Part shown: positions 1 through 7,929 of the stretch, in pieces | How the letters are laid out: each line of letters starts with the position of its first letter | Position numbering within the stretch: the first letter of the stretch is position 1 | Assembly (NCBI GenBank): GCA_023423605.1 | Contig: JAFAFF010000349.1 | Span: 1 to 14,431, forward strand | Length of the DNA stretch: 14,431 nucleotides | Direction: 5' to 3' | Source: Pseudomonadota bacterium | GTDB lineage: Bacteria > Pseudomonadota > Gammaproteobacteria > Xanthomonadales > Xanthomonadaceae | The notes under the pieces: generated by a model | What the model was told of the DNA's origin: nothing | Seen by the model: the letters and a program-made list of their open reading frames with translations, nothing else | Database searches by the model: none | Program-made: the position numbers and the translations under genes

Positions 1-576
1 GCCGGGCGCCAGGGACAGCAGGTTGCGTACACCGCGGAGCGTTTCGACCACCAGCCGGACGCGTCGCAAGGCAGGGCCCCATCCGGTGCGCGCCGACCCG
101 TCGATGGGCTCCGGCGCAGATCGCAGACCGCAGACCAGCGCGGCAGCCGCCAGCCCCAGGACAACGGCATCGTGGTCCGGAATGTGCTGGATCAGCTGCG
201 GGACGATGGCCCGCGTCACCTCGCGCAGTGCCTCCAGGAGGGCATCAGGCATCAGTGCGGTGACCGGCAGGTGCTGCAGTGCACGCACTATCTCGCCACG
301 TTGTACTTCGCTCAGCGCGCGGTACGCCTGGCAGGCGTGGTGCAGCACTGAGATGCCGGGCAGCCGCTGTTCCGCCGCGCGTACGGTGGCGGCGAAGACA
401 ATTCCGGCGGACCATTGATCCAGCTCACGCAGCACTGCGGCGCCGGCACCGCGAAGTTCATGGGCAACCGGCATGTCCCGATTGGTGACGCCATATGCAG
501 GCCCGCATCTCACTGGAAGCAGGCGGTGCAGCACGTCCGCAACATTGATCGGCGCGCTCAGGCTGCAGGTCTGCAT
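1..576 (-). CDS. Unrecognised protein, N-terminal 192 residues (gene cut by left edge)
   Basis: An uninterrupted minus-strand frame runs from an ATG at 576 to base 1 with no stop, so the C-terminus lies outside the window. Upstream in this frame the first stop is at about 754-756. Between it and 576 there is no ATG, GTG or TTG, so 576 is the only ordinary start, although no good Shine-Dalgarno precedes it. The protein begins MQTCSLSAPINVADVLHRLL and is rich in Ala, Leu, Val and Arg. Several segments look like amphipathic helices. One hydrophobic stretch near residues 144-156 (VVLGLAAAALVCG) could be a membrane or buried helix. Four cysteines are visible. There is no N-terminal signal peptide. 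Third-position GC is high but clearly below that of dcp next door, which fits a real gene that is less adapted or more recently acquired. I recognise no family, so no function is proposed. It lies 103 bp after dcp on the same strand, with a hairpin between them. Confidence 0.65.
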   Translation of the reverse strand, partial: MQTCSLSAPINVADVLHRLLPVRCGPAYGVTNRDMPVAHELRGAGAAVLRELDQWSAGIVFAATVRAAEQRLPGISVLHHACQAYRALSEVQRGEIVRALQHLPVTALMPDALLEALREVTRAIVPQLIQHIPDHDAVVLGLAAAALVCGLRSAPEPIDGSARTGWGPALRRVRLVVETLRGVRNLLSLAPG

Positions 577-639
577 GGGAGCGATGTCCAGGAGGGAGGG
601 CGTTCCGGACCATTGTTCAGGAACACCCCGCCCTGGACT

Positions 640-670
640 TGCACTGATCGCGCATCGCGCGGTCAGTGCA
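640..670 (-). terminator. Hairpin after dcp, terminator-like without U-tract
   Basis: Two 14-base arms (640-653 and 657-670) pair around a 3-base loop. One position is a G:U-type mismatch. The hairpin lies 10 bases after the dcp stop codon. There is no run of T after it on the minus strand, so it may be an RNA-stabilising hairpin or a weak or Rho-assisted terminator rather than a classic intrinsic one. It separates dcp from the unrecognised left-edge gene. Confidence 0.5.
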
Positions 671-679
671 CGCCACCTG

Positions 680-2836
680 TTACTTGAGCCCGCGGAACTC
701 CAGCAGCGGTTCCACCGAAGGATCCTTGCCGCGGAAACCGCGGTACAGCTCGCTCAGCTCCACGCTGTTGCCGCGCGATAGCACCTTGTCGCGGAACGTC
801 TGGCCGTTGGCGGCAGTGAGCCCACCGTTTTCCTTGAACCACTGGAAGGCGTCATGGTCCAGCACTTCGGCCCAGAAATAGGCGTAGTAACCCGCCGAGT
901 AACCGCCGCCCCAGATATGGTCGAAATAGGTGGTGCGGTAACGCGGCGGCACCTGCGGCAGGTCCACCTTGTATTTCTTCAGCGCAGCCGCTTCGAATGC
1001 ACCCACGTCCTGCAGCGGCGCATCGGCCGGCTGCGTGTGCCAGGCCAGGTCCAGCAACGCGGCGGACAGGTATTCGGTGGTCGCATAACCCTGGTTGAAA
1101 CTGCGCGCCTTGAGGATCTTGTCCACCAGTTCCTGCGGCATCGGCTCGCCGGTCCTGTAATTCTTCGCATAGTTGGCGAACACCTTCGGGTCCAGTGCCC
1201 AGTGTTCGTTGAACTGCGACGGGAACTCGACGAAATCGCGCGACGTGGCGGTGCCGGCAATGGACGGGTACTTCACGTTGGAGAACATGCCATGCAGTGC
1301 GTGGCCGAACTCATGGAACAGGGTGGTGACGTCGTCGAAGCTCAGCAGCGCCGGCTGGCCCGCCGCCGGCTTGGTGAAGTTGCAGACGTTGTAGATCACC
1401 GGCTTGGCACCGGTCAGGCCATCCTGTTCGACGAACACGTCCATCCAGGCGCCACCGGACTTGCTGTCGCGCTTGAAGTAATCGGTATAGAACAGCGCCA
1501 GCGAGCTGCCGTCCTTGTCGAAGACCTCGTAGACCTTCATGTCGTCATGGTAGGTCGGGATGTCGGTACGCTGCTTGAAGGTGATGCCGTACAGCTGCGT
1601 GGCGGCGTAGAAGACGCCGTTCTGCAGCACGTTGTCCAGTTCGAAATACGGTTTGATCTGCGATTCGTCCAGATCGTACTTCGCCTTGCGGACCTGTTCG
1701 GCATAGAAGTCCCAATCCGATGCGGCCAGCTTGAAGCCACCGTTCTGGGCATCGATGACCTTCTGGATCTCGCCGGCTTCGGCGCGCGCCTTCGCAGTGG
1801 CCGCCGGCACGGTGTCGGTCAGCAGCTTGAGGGCTGCCGCCGGGGTCTTGGCCATCTGGTCGCCGAGGTTGTAATCGGCATAGGTGGCAAAGCCGAGCAG
1901 GCTGGCCTTCTGCGCGCGCAGCTGCGCCAGGCGCTGCACGGTCTCGCGGGTGTCGTTGGCGTCGCCCTTCTCGGCGCGCGTTTCCGAAGCCTTCAGTACG
2001 GCGGCGCGCTGTTCCCGGTCGCTCAGCGAACCCAGCACCGGCTGCTGGGTGGTGTTCTGCAGCGGCAGCAGGTACTTGCCTTCCAGCTTGCGCGCACTGG
2101 CATCGGCGGCGGCGGTGTTGATCGCATCATCGCCCAGGCCGGCCAGCTTGGCCTTGTCGTCCACCACCACCGCACCGGCGGCGGTAGCCGCCACCAGGCG
2201 TGTATGGAACTGTGTGGACAGCGTGGTTTCTTCCACGTTGAGCTTGCGCAGGGTGGTCTTGTCGGCATCGGAAAGCTGCGCACCGGCGCGTACCAGGCCA
2301 TCGTAGTAATGGTCGACCAGGCGCTTCTGCACCGCGTCCAGGCCGAGCGCGTCGCGCTGGTCATGGAGCGATTTCACGCGTGCAAACAGCTTCGGGTCCA
2401 GGTTGATCTCATCCTGGTGCGCGGCCAGCTTCGGCGCCACCTCTTCCTGGATCTTCTGGCGCGCGTCGTTGGTATCGGCCTGCACCAGCCCGAAGAAGAT
2501 GCGCGAGACGCGGTTCAGCGTCTCACCGCTGCGCTCCATCGCCACGATGGTGTTGTCGAAGGTGGCCGGTTCGGCGCTGTCGGCGATCTGCCGCACTTCG
2601 GCCAGGTGCTGGCGCATGCCTTCCTCGAACGCGGGCAGGTAGTCGCTGTCCTGGATCCTGTCGAACGGCGGCGCCTGGAACGGCAGCGTGCTGGCGCTCA
2701 GCAGCGGATTGGTGGAGGCATCGGCCGGCTGCTGGGCCGGGGCATTCTGGGCTTCGGACACGGGGGTGGACTCCTTGCCGGAACAAGCGGCCAGCGCCAG
2801 GCTGATGGCGGCGGCCAATAGGACAGTACGCGACAT
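680..2836 (-). CDS. dcp: Peptidyl-dipeptidase Dcp, M3 zinc metallopeptidase, predicted lipoprotein
   Basis: 718 residues. M3 peptidases of this kind remove dipeptides from the C-terminus of short peptides. The zinc site is visible: H508-E509-F-G-H512, with the third ligand E537 at the spacing known for thimet oligopeptidase and Dcp. Near the C-terminus, FDHIWGGGYSAGYYAYFW carries the His and Tyr residues that bind substrate, and this block resembles Dcp more than oligopeptidase A. The start at 2836 is chosen over an upstream frame extension to 2929 because AGGAG lies 8 bases before it. It also places a lipoprotein signal at the N-terminus: MSRT, a hydrophobic core, then lipobox LAAC with Cys18 and Ser at +2. 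A low-complexity Ala/Gln/Pro linker follows before the catalytic domain. The lipobox and the lack of Asp at +2 suggest outer-membrane anchoring facing the periplasm, unlike the unlipidated E. coli enzyme. It is preceded by a 114-bp gap after the acyltransferase gene. Confidence 0.93.
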   Translation of the reverse strand: MSRTVLLAAAISLALAACSGKESTPVSEAQNAPAQQPADASTNPLLSASTLPFQAPPFDRIQDSDYLPAFEEGMRQHLAEVRQIADSAEPATFDNTIVAMERSGETLNRVSRIFFGLVQADTNDARQKIQEEVAPKLAAHQDEINLDPKLFARVKSLHDQRDALGLDAVQKRLVDHYYDGLVRAGAQLSDADKTTLRKLNVEETTLSTQFHTRLVAATAAGAVVVDDKAKLAGLGDDAINTAAADASARKLEGKYLLPLQNTTQQPVLGSLSDREQRAAVLKASETRAEKGDANDTRETVQRLAQLRAQKASLLGFATYADYNLGDQMAKTPAAALKLLTDTVPAATAKARAEAGEIQKVIDAQNGGFKLAASDWDFYAEQVRKAKYDLDESQIKPYFELDNVLQNGVFYAATQLYGITFKQRTDIPTYHDDMKVYEVFDKDGSSLALFYTDYFKRDSKSGGAWMDVFVEQDGLTGAKPVIYNVCNFTKPAAGQPALLSFDDVTTLFHEFGHALHGMFSNVKYPSIAGTATSRDFVEFPSQFNEHWALDPKVFANYAKNYRTGEPMPQELVDKILKARSFNQGYATTEYLSAALLDLAWHTQPADAPLQDVGAFEAAALKKYKVDLPQVPPRYRTTYFDHIWGGGYSAGYYAYFWAEVLDHDAFQWFKENGGLTAANGQTFRDKVLSRGNSVELSELYRGFRGKDPSVEPLLEFRGLK

Positions 2837-2892
2837 GCAAAAGGCTCCTGTGGGGCGCCCAGGGACGGGACGCCAGCCCATCAGCCTACTCC

Positions 2893-2926
2893 CGCCACGG
2901 GCTTCCGGCATGTGCCGGACGTGGCG
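2893..2926 (-). terminator. Imperfect hairpin between the acyltransferase gene and dcp
   Basis: The outer stem CGCCACG (2893-2899) pairs with CGTGGCG (2920-2926). The inner stem CCGGCA (2905-2910) pairs with TGCCGG (2913-2918), with an asymmetric bulge between the two stems. It lies about 25 bases after the acyltransferase stop and 57 bases before dcp. No T-run follows on the minus strand, so terminator function is only possible. Confidence 0.35.
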
Positions 2927-2950
2927 CATCGGCTGGCAGCCGTGGGTCGC

Positions 2951-3553
2951 TCAGACGGTGCCGCGGGTCTTGCCCACCCACGGCCGATACCATTCGCGGA
3001 TCGCCTGCATGTCGGCGGCGTCATCACCACTGGCGTGGAACAGCGGACCGATACCGATGGTCTTTTCCGGGTAATGGAAATAGGCCGCCAGCACCGGCAC
3101 CTCGGCCATCCGCGCGATCTTCAGGAAGCCGGCCTTCCAGTGGGTGACCGCCTTGCGCGTGCCTTCCGGGGTGATCGCATACCACATCTTTTCCGAATTG
3201 CGGATCAGCGCCACGGCCTGTTCCACGGTGCCCTGCGGCGAGCTGCGGTCCAGTGGAATCACGCCCAGCTTGTGCAGCAGCGGCCCCATCGGCCACCAGA
3301 ACAGCGACGCCTTGCCCAGCACCTTCACCTGCATGCCCAGCGCGATCTTCGCGGCCATGCCCCAGAAACCATCCCAGTTGGACGAATGCGGCGCGACGAT
3401 GAACACCAGCCGGGGAATGTCCGGCAGGGTCCCGACCACCTTCCAGCCACCCAGCCGCAGCACGCAGCGCGCCAGCCAGCGCAGGAAGGCATTCGGTTTG
3501 ACCTGCGGCATGTTCGGCGGTACGGCCGGCAGCAAGGGCGAGGGTGGATTCAA
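2951..3553 (-). CDS. PlsC-family (lysophospholipid) acyltransferase, TTG start
   Basis: 200 residues. The family moves an acyl chain from acyl-CoA or acyl-ACP to a hydroxyl of a lysolipid or related acceptor at the inner membrane. Glycerolipid acyltransferase motifs appear in order: motif I H56-SSNW-D61 (HX4D, catalytic), motif II around GVIPLDR (97-103), motif III PEGTR (129-133) and motif IV around VPVLAAYF (152-159). It is shorter than E. coli PlsC (about 245) and lacks an obvious long N-terminal membrane helix, as in the compact PlsC-like group. The TTG at 3553 is preferred to the ATG at 3511 because GGGAG (3564-3560) lies 6 bases before the TTG, whereas nothing resembling a ribosome site precedes the ATG. 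That Shine-Dalgarno is inside the last codons of arfB, and only 3 bases separate the two genes. The real acceptor cannot be told from sequence, so it should not be assumed to be the essential PlsC. Confidence 0.85.
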   Translation of the reverse strand: MNPPSPLLPAVPPNMPQVKPNAFLRWLARCVLRLGGWKVVGTLPDIPRLVFIVAPHSSNWDGFWGMAAKIALGMQVKVLGKASLFWWPMGPLLHKLGVIPLDRSSPQGTVEQAVALIRNSEKMWYAITPEGTRKAVTHWKAGFLKIARMAEVPVLAAYFHYPEKTIGIGPLFHASGDDAADMQAIREWYRPWVGKTRGTV

Positions 3554-3556
3554 GAC

Positions 3557-3988
3557 TTACTCCCAGTTGCGGGTGGAACGGCCGCGCTTTACCTGGGCGC
3601 GCCCGCGTTTGGCGTCAAGGCGACGCAGGGTGGAGCCGTAGGTCGGCTTGGTGGCCTTGCGCGGCTTGGGCACGCTGAGCCCGGCGCGGATGAATTCGGC
3701 CAGTCGCTCGCGGGCGTCTTCACGGTTGCGGTCCTGGGTGCGGAAGCGCTGGGCATCGATCACCAGCACGCCTTCGCCGGTCACCCGGCGATCGCGGCGG
3801 GCCAGCAGGCGCGCGCGCAGCGGCTCGGGCAACGAGGGGGAGCCGGCCAGATCGAACCGCAGTTCCACCGCGGTGGATACCTTGTTGACGTTTTGTCCCC
3901 CGGCTCCGCTCGCGCGCACGAAACGCTCGACGATCTCATCATCGGGAATCGAAAGCTGGGCGGAAACGGGGACGGGACCTGTAGCCAT
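3557..3988 (-). CDS. arfB: Peptidyl-tRNA hydrolase ArfB, rescue of stalled ribosomes
   Basis: 143 residues, close to the 140 of E. coli ArfB (YaeJ). ArfB enters ribosomes stalled on mRNAs without a stop codon and hydrolyses the peptidyl-tRNA. The catalytic loop ASGAGGQNVNK holds the GGQ at residues 30-32. The C-terminal tail is strongly basic (KPRKATKPTYG..., LRRLDAKRGRAQVKRGR) as expected for the segment that lies in the empty mRNA channel. This tail separates it from release factors RF1 and RF2, which also lack its short length. The start at 3988 has no Shine-Dalgarno, but a TACAAT box ends 8 bases before the ATG, so the mRNA may be leaderless or nearly so. It forms a coupled pair with the acyltransferase gene and is divergent from the DUF2059 gene. 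Confidence 0.93.
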   Translation of the reverse strand: MATGPVPVSAQLSIPDDEIVERFVRASGAGGQNVNKVSTAVELRFDLAGSPSLPEPLRARLLARRDRRVTGEGVLVIDAQRFRTQDRNREDARERLAEFIRAGLSVPKPRKATKPTYGSTLRRLDAKRGRAQVKRGRSTRNWE

Positions 3989-3996
3989 AGGCGCGC

Positions 3997-4002
3997 ATTG
4001 TA
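3997..4002 (-). promoter_or_regulatory. Candidate -10 box for arfB, directly before the start codon
   Basis: TACAAT on the minus strand (five of six matches to TATAAT) ends 8 bases before the arfB ATG. Transcription would begin at or within a base or two of the start codon. No convincing -35 box is seen at 16-18 bases upstream. The sequence between box and ATG begins GCGCGC, as it does before ubiJ. Confidence 0.4.
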
Positions 4003-4090
4003 ACGGCAGCCCATGTCAGCGGGTGGTCGTCATCGGCGCCGTTCCACCTTGATCAGGCCCCCAACACGTCGCCTTCGCCAACCAGACAGG

Positions 4091-4096
4091 TATGCT
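4091..4096 (+). promoter_or_regulatory. Candidate -10 box for the DUF2059 gene
   Basis: TATGCT lies 29 bases before the ATG at 4125 in a divergent intergenic region of 136 bp shared with arfB. No good -35 box is seen. A clear AGGA (4114-4117) follows it, 7 bases before the start, consistent with a short leader. Confidence 0.3.
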
Positions 4097-4124
4097 GGCG
4101 CCACCATCCACACAGGACGTCCGC

Positions 4125-4658
4125 ATGATCCGCCTTCCCCGCCACCTGCAACGTGCCGCCCTGCTGCTGGTGCTGGCTGCCGCGTCCCTGCCGGCGTTGG
4201 CCGCCCCGCCGTCGGACGGCGACATCAACCGACTGCTTTCCGCATCGCGCGCGCAGGCCATGCTGGATTCGATGCTGCCGCAGATCGAGAACATGCAGCG
4301 CCAGCAGTTCGAGCAGATCACCCGGCAGCGCCAGCTCAGCGCACAGCAGCAGGAGCAGCTGCAGCGCATCCAGGCGCGTACCGCGCAGACCCTGCGCCAG
4401 GCGCTGTCATGGCAGCAGCTGCGGCCGATGTACGTGGACCTGTACAAGCAGACCTTCAGCAAGGAAGACGTGCTGGCCATGGCCGAGTTCTACGAGAGCT
4501 CGGCCGGGCAGAGCCTGCTGGACAAGACCCCGGCACTGATGCAGAACGTGATGGTGGCCATCCAGGCACGCATGCAGCCGCTGTTCGCGGACCTGCAGAA
4601 GGACCTGGAAGCAATCGTCAACGAGCCGGTGGAAAAGCAGGACCGCTCGAACGATTGA
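4125..4658 (+). CDS. DUF2059 domain protein, secreted
   Basis: 177 residues. A Sec signal peptide is clear: basic MIRLPRHLQR, a hydrophobic core AALLLVLAAASL, then PALA at 23-26 as the cleavage site. The mature protein has a Gln/Arg-rich helical first half. The second half has the typical DUF2059 pattern: MYVDLYKQTFSKEDVLAMAEFY, then SSAGQSLLDKTPALM. Its molecular role is unknown; members are mostly short helical periplasmic proteins. The ATG at 4125 is chosen because AGGA lies 7 bases upstream and because it gives a proper signal peptide. The frame is also open from an ATG at 4092, but that would place 11 extra residues before the signal sequence. It is the only plus-strand gene in the left half and converges with truC. 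Confidence 0.88.
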   Translation: MIRLPRHLQRAALLLVLAAASLPALAAPPSDGDINRLLSASRAQAMLDSMLPQIENMQRQQFEQITRQRQLSAQQQEQLQRIQARTAQTLRQALSWQQLRPMYVDLYKQTFSKEDVLAMAEFYESSAGQSLLDKTPALMQNVMVAIQARMQPLFADLQKDLEAIVNEPVEKQDRSND

Positions 4659-4729
4659 GCCCCTCGTGGTGGCCGTAAGCGCGACGCTCTGGTGGCGGGC
4701 CGTGCGGCGAGGCTGCGCGGGGGCCGGTG

Positions 4730-5479
4730 TCAGGGAAGCTGCCAGCCGAACAGATCGATCGCCTTCTGGAATTCACAGTCCACCGGTGCCCGCACGTCAA
4801 CGCTGCCGCCCGCCGGATGCGGGAAGCGCAGCCGTTCGGCGTGCAGCAGCATGCGATGCACGCCCTGCATGCGGAAAATGCGGTTATGGCGGCCATCGCC
4901 ATGGCTGGTGTCGCCGATCATGTGATGCGACAGGTGCTTGAGGTGCCGGCGGATCTGCCGGAAGCGGCCGGTCTGCGGCTGGCAGCGCAGCAACGCGTAG
5001 CGTGAGGTATCGAAGCCGCTGCTGGGCACCGCCAGCTCACCCGTGGCCAGGCGCTGGAAATCGGTGAGGGCCGGCTTCTTCACCGGCTTGCCGGGGCCAC
5101 CATCAAGATCGTGGTCCACGCGCCACGCCTGCTCGGCCGGCCAGCCACGGCAGACGGCCAGGTAATCCTTGGTCACTTCGCCGCCCATCAGCGATCTGCC
5201 CAGCACGCTGGCGCTGTCGCGATCGAAAGCCAGCAGCAGGCAGCCGCTGGTGGCGCGATCCAGTCGATGGACCAGGAAGATCGGACGACCCAGCTGGTCA
5301 CGCAGGCGGTCGGCAAGGAAATCGTCCTCGCCGCGTGCCAGTTTGCTGTCATGGACCATCAGCCCGGCAGGCTTGTTCACCACCGCCAGGCGCTCGTCCA
5401 CGTGCAACAGCTGCAGGGGCACGGGGAGCGCTGCGCTGATCCCTGACAGGTCTTCCGAAACCGTCTCACCGGCCATCAT
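4730..5479 (-). CDS. truC: tRNA pseudouridine synthase TruC (uridine 65)
   Basis: 249 residues, RluA-family pseudouridine synthase. The family signature [16 protein letters not shown] is at about residues 70-85, with catalytic Asp74 in [13 protein letters not shown] (about 35-43) is the usual first motif, and [20 protein letters not shown] is the third. The overall order, the HGDGRHNR segment and the C-terminal FGW resemble E. coli TruC (260 residues), which makes pseudouridine at position 65 of some tRNAs. RluA or RluC would be alternatives, but there is no S4 domain, which argues against RluC/RluD. The start is set at 5479, where ATG overlaps the ubiB stop as ATGA. A second ATG follows immediately at 5476. 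Frame extension to 5536 lies inside ubiB and is unlikely to be translated. It is the last gene of ubiJ-ubiB-truC and probably depends on translational coupling. Confidence 0.88.
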   Translation of the reverse strand: MMAGETVSEDLSGISAALPVPLQLLHVDERLAVVNKPAGLMVHDSKLARGEDDFLADRLRDQLGRPIFLVHRLDRATSGCLLLAFDRDSASVLGRSLMGGEVTKDYLAVCRGWPAEQAWRVDHDLDGGPGKPVKKPALTDFQRLATGELAVPSSGFDTSRYALLRCQPQTGRFRQIRRHLKHLSHHMIGDTSHGDGRHNRIFRMQGVHRMLLHAERLRFPHPAGGSVDVRAPVDCEFQKAIDLFGWQLP

Positions 5480-7131
5480 CGCCACCACGCACGTGCCAGC
5501 GCGAATGCTCCCAGTGCACCGGACAGCCAGCTCCATGCCGGTGCATCGCCCAGATACCAGCCCGGCGGTTGCAGCACATACATCAAGGCCGCGATGGCCA
5601 GAAGGCCGACGCCCGAGATCGCGCCCACGGCGCGCTTCTGCAGGCGCTGCACGCTGGCATCCAGCGCGGCCAGATCACGCGAGCGCATCGACAGTTCATG
5701 ACGGCCTTCCACCTGCTGGGTCAGCCAGCCATGCACCAGGCGCGGCACGTCCGGTGCCTGCGTCATGATTTCCGGCAGGCGCCGGCGCATTTCGCGCCAT
5801 ACCCGGCGTGGGCTGTAGCGTTCGCGCAGGATGCGCGCAAGCACCGGCCTGGCCACGGCCCAGATATCGATCTGTGGATCCAGCTGGCGGCCCACGCCCT
5901 CGATGTTGAGCAGCGTTTTCTGCAGCAGGATCAACTGTGGCTGCAGGGTGAGCTGGTAGCGCTGTGCCACCCGGAACAGCTTCATCAGCACTTCGGCCAG
6001 CGATATCTGCGACAGCGGCCTGGTGAAATACGGTTCGCATACCGAGCGCACGGCCGCTTCCAGATCGTCGATGCGCACGTGGTCCGGCATCCAGCGCGCC
6101 TGCACATGCAGCTCGGCGATGCGCCGGTAATCGCGGTTGAAGATGGCCATGAAGTTCTCGGCGAGGTAGTACTGGTCCTCCTGCGAGAGCTGGCCCATGA
6201 TCCCGAAATCCAGCGCGATGAAGCGCGGGTTGTCACGGCGCGCCGGATCGATATCCACCCAGATGTTGCCGGCATGCGCATCGGCATGGAAGAAATTGTC
6301 GCGGAACACCTGGGTGTAGAACACCCGCACGCCCTTGGCGGCCAGCGCCACGCGGTCGATGCCGGCCTTGTCCAGCGCCACGATGTCATCCGAGGGAATG
6401 CCCCATACGCGTTCCAGCGTAAGCACGCGCTCGGCGGTATGGCTCCAGATCACCTCCGGCACATACAGGTCGTCCGAGTTTTCCCAGAAACGCCGCAGCA
6501 CGCTGGCGTTGGCGCCTTCACGCTGCAGGTCCAGCTCCGCCGACAACGTGTTCTCAATCTCGGCCACCACTTCGCGCGGACGGATCTTGTCGGCGCGCGG
6601 ATGGGTGCGTTCCACCAGCGTGGCCAGCGAATTGAGCAGCGCGACGTCGGCCACGATCTGCTTTTCGATGTCCGGGCGCAGCACCTTGACCACCACCTGC
6701 CGACCTCCGGCAAGCGTTGCCGCATGCACCTGTGCGATCGAGGCCGAGGCCAGCGGCTCGGTGTCGAAGCTGGCGAATGCCTCGCTCACCGGCAGGCCCA
6801 ATGCCTGCTCGACGATCAGCCGGGCGGTATCGCCGTCGAACGGCTTGACCCGGTCCTGCAGCAGGGTCAGTTCGACCGCCACGTCCGGCGGCACCAGGTC
6901 GCGGCGGGTGGACAGGATCTGTCCGAATTTTACGAAGATCGGCCCCAGGTCCTGCAGTGCCAGACGCAGCCTGGCACCGCGCGATTGCGCGGCGATGGCG
7001 GCCGATGCACGCGGCACGAATGGCTTGGCCAGGCGCAGCCAGCGCTCGGCCGGCGTACCCTGCAGCAGGTCGTCCAGGCGATAGCGCAGGATCACCCGAC
7101 CAATACGGCCGGCCCGCAACAGGGCCTTCAT
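5476..7131 (-). CDS. ubiB: Ubiquinone biosynthesis accessory protein kinase-like UbiB
   Basis: 551 residues, near the 546 of E. coli UbiB. UbiB is an atypical kinase-like ATPase of the ABC1/ADCK (COQ8) group needed for ubiquinone production, acting at the inner membrane. Visible marks in order: KFGQ at 68-71 (the KxGQ motif special to this group), Ala/Ser-rich nucleotide loop ASASIAQ at 128-134, Lys149 in [19 protein letters not shown] around 199-208, HADAHAGN at 282-289 (catalytic loop) and DFG at 308-310 (metal binding). The C-terminus has two hydrophobic segments, [15 protein letters not shown] and [13 protein letters not shown], the usual membrane anchor. The start at 7131 overlaps the ubiJ stop as ATGA, and the stop overlaps the truC start in the same way. 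Confidence 0.96.
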   Translation of the reverse strand: MKALLRAGRIGRVILRYRLDDLLQGTPAERWLRLAKPFVPRASAAIAAQSRGARLRLALQDLGPIFVKFGQILSTRRDLVPPDVAVELTLLQDRVKPFDGDTARLIVEQALGLPVSEAFASFDTEPLASASIAQVHAATLAGGRQVVVKVLRPDIEKQIVADVALLNSLATLVERTHPRADKIRPREVVAEIENTLSAELDLQREGANASVLRRFWENSDDLYVPEVIWSHTAERVLTLERVWGIPSDDIVALDKAGIDRVALAAKGVRVFYTQVFRDNFFHADAHAGNIWVDIDPARRDNPRFIALDFGIMGQLSQEDQYYLAENFMAIFNRDYRRIAELHVQARWMPDHVRIDDLEAAVRSVCEPYFTRPLSQISLAEVLMKLFRVAQRYQLTLQPQLILLQKTLLNIEGVGRQLDPQIDIWAVARPVLARILRERYSPRRVWREMRRRLPEIMTQAPDVPRLVHGWLTQQVEGRHELSMRSRDLAALDASVQRLQKRAVGAISGVGLLAIAALMYVLQPPGWYLGDAPAWSWLSGALGAFALARAWWR

Positions 7132-7763
7132 GCCGCGCCCCGCAGGCGCTGCACGCGCGCCGCCAGACGCTCGACATCATCGCGCAGCACGTCCACATCA
7201 TCATGGAAGGCATCCAGTTCGCCGCGCGGCACGACATCCCGGGACTCCTCGGTAACGAACTCGGCGGCGGTGTGGGCCAGATCGGATGCCCCGCGGCGTG
7301 CATGCTGCAGCGCGCTGCGGAACGCATTGGCCACCTGCACGCCGACCACTTCGCCGAACACGCGCACGAACGGCAGCTGCCAGTCGGGATCGAACCCCTT
7401 GGCCAGCTGCTGCAGGCGGCGCGCCAGCTCGGCATCGCCGGCCACCCGCACGCGGCCCGGCGGGTTGCCCTGCGCGTTGCGCGATCGTGCCATCAGGGGC
7501 AGCTGGGCGAGCACGCCGGACAGGCTGCTGCGCACGGCAAGATCCGCCTCGCGATGGTCCACCGGGCCGACTTCCAGGCGCTGGTCATGCACGCTGATGC
7601 GCATGGCCAGCGAGGGCGCTTCCAGGGTCAGATCGATATGGCGGCCATCCAGCGTGGAAAGCGCCTGGCGGGTATCGGTATCCAGCGCCAGCGCACGGTT
7701 GAGCGCGACCTGCAGGGCGCGACCGGCGACCGGCTTGAGGGATTTGAGCAGGGAGAAGGACAT
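7128..7763 (-). CDS. ubiJ: Ubiquinone biosynthesis accessory factor UbiJ (SCP2-like lipid binding)
   Basis: 211 residues; E. coli UbiJ has 201. UbiJ binds isoprenoid quinone intermediates through an SCP2-type fold and works in the soluble Ubi complex with UbiK and the hydroxylases. The SCP2-like domain spans roughly residues 15-130 ([11 protein letters not shown]..., [12 protein letters not shown]..., [26 protein letters not shown]). The C-terminal 35 residues form an acidic/basic heptad pattern ([21 protein letters not shown]), a likely coiled coil. It directly precedes ubiB with a 4-base overlap, which supports the assignment. No ubiE is seen next to it, unlike in E. coli. The start has no Shine-Dalgarno; TAGAAT ends 6 bases before the ATG, so the operon may start as leaderless mRNA. 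Confidence 0.9.
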   Translation of the reverse strand: MSFSLLKSLKPVAGRALQVALNRALALDTDTRQALSTLDGRHIDLTLEAPSLAMRISVHDQRLEVGPVDHREADLAVRSSLSGVLAQLPLMARSRNAQGNPPGRVRVAGDAELARRLQQLAKGFDPDWQLPFVRVFGEVVGVQVANAFRSALQHARRGASDLAHTAAEFVTEESRDVVPRGELDAFHDDVDVLRDDVERLAARVQRLRGAA

Positions 7764-7769
7764 GCGCGC

Positions 7770-7775
7770 ATTCTA
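7770..7775 (-). promoter_or_regulatory. Candidate -10 box for the ubiJ-ubiB-truC operon
   Basis: TAGAAT on the minus strand (five of six matches to TATAAT) is followed by six bases, GCGCGC, and then the ubiJ ATG. Initiation 7 bases after the box would fall on the A of the start codon. No clear -35 box is seen 16-18 bases upstream. Confidence 0.4.
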
Positions 7776-7893
7776 CCCGGGAGACAGACTGCGGCGGGTC
7801 TTTGGCAGGCGCAGGTGCGGCGTGCTCCCTCGGTTGCAGACACGGTGGGAACAGCAGGAAGCCGCAGCAAGGAAAGACGATTGGATGCGTCGC

Positions 7894-7916
7894 GTAGAGC
7901 GGGGCTCTGCCCCGCT
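7894..7916 (+). repeat. SMAG-type REP hairpin, GTAG head, GCGGGG type
   Basis: GTAG (7894-7897) is followed by an 8-bp perfect stem AGCGGGGC/GCCCCGCT with loop TCT. GTAG-headed palindromes of this size are the SMAG repeats of S. maltophilia, thought to be spread by RAYT (REP-associated tyrosine) transposases acting from elsewhere in the genome. Confidence 0.85.
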
Positions 7917-7929
7917 TTGCACATCTGGC

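Noticed and set aside
854..2821. 655-residue plus-strand open frame opposite dcp
   Set aside because: It is the antisense shadow of a high-GC gene. dcp has full zinc motifs on the minus strand, and this frame is His/Arg/Gly-rich without any domain.
4659..4729. Terminator between the convergent DUF2059 and truC genes
   Set aside because: Only very short GC stems are present and there is no T-run on either strand.
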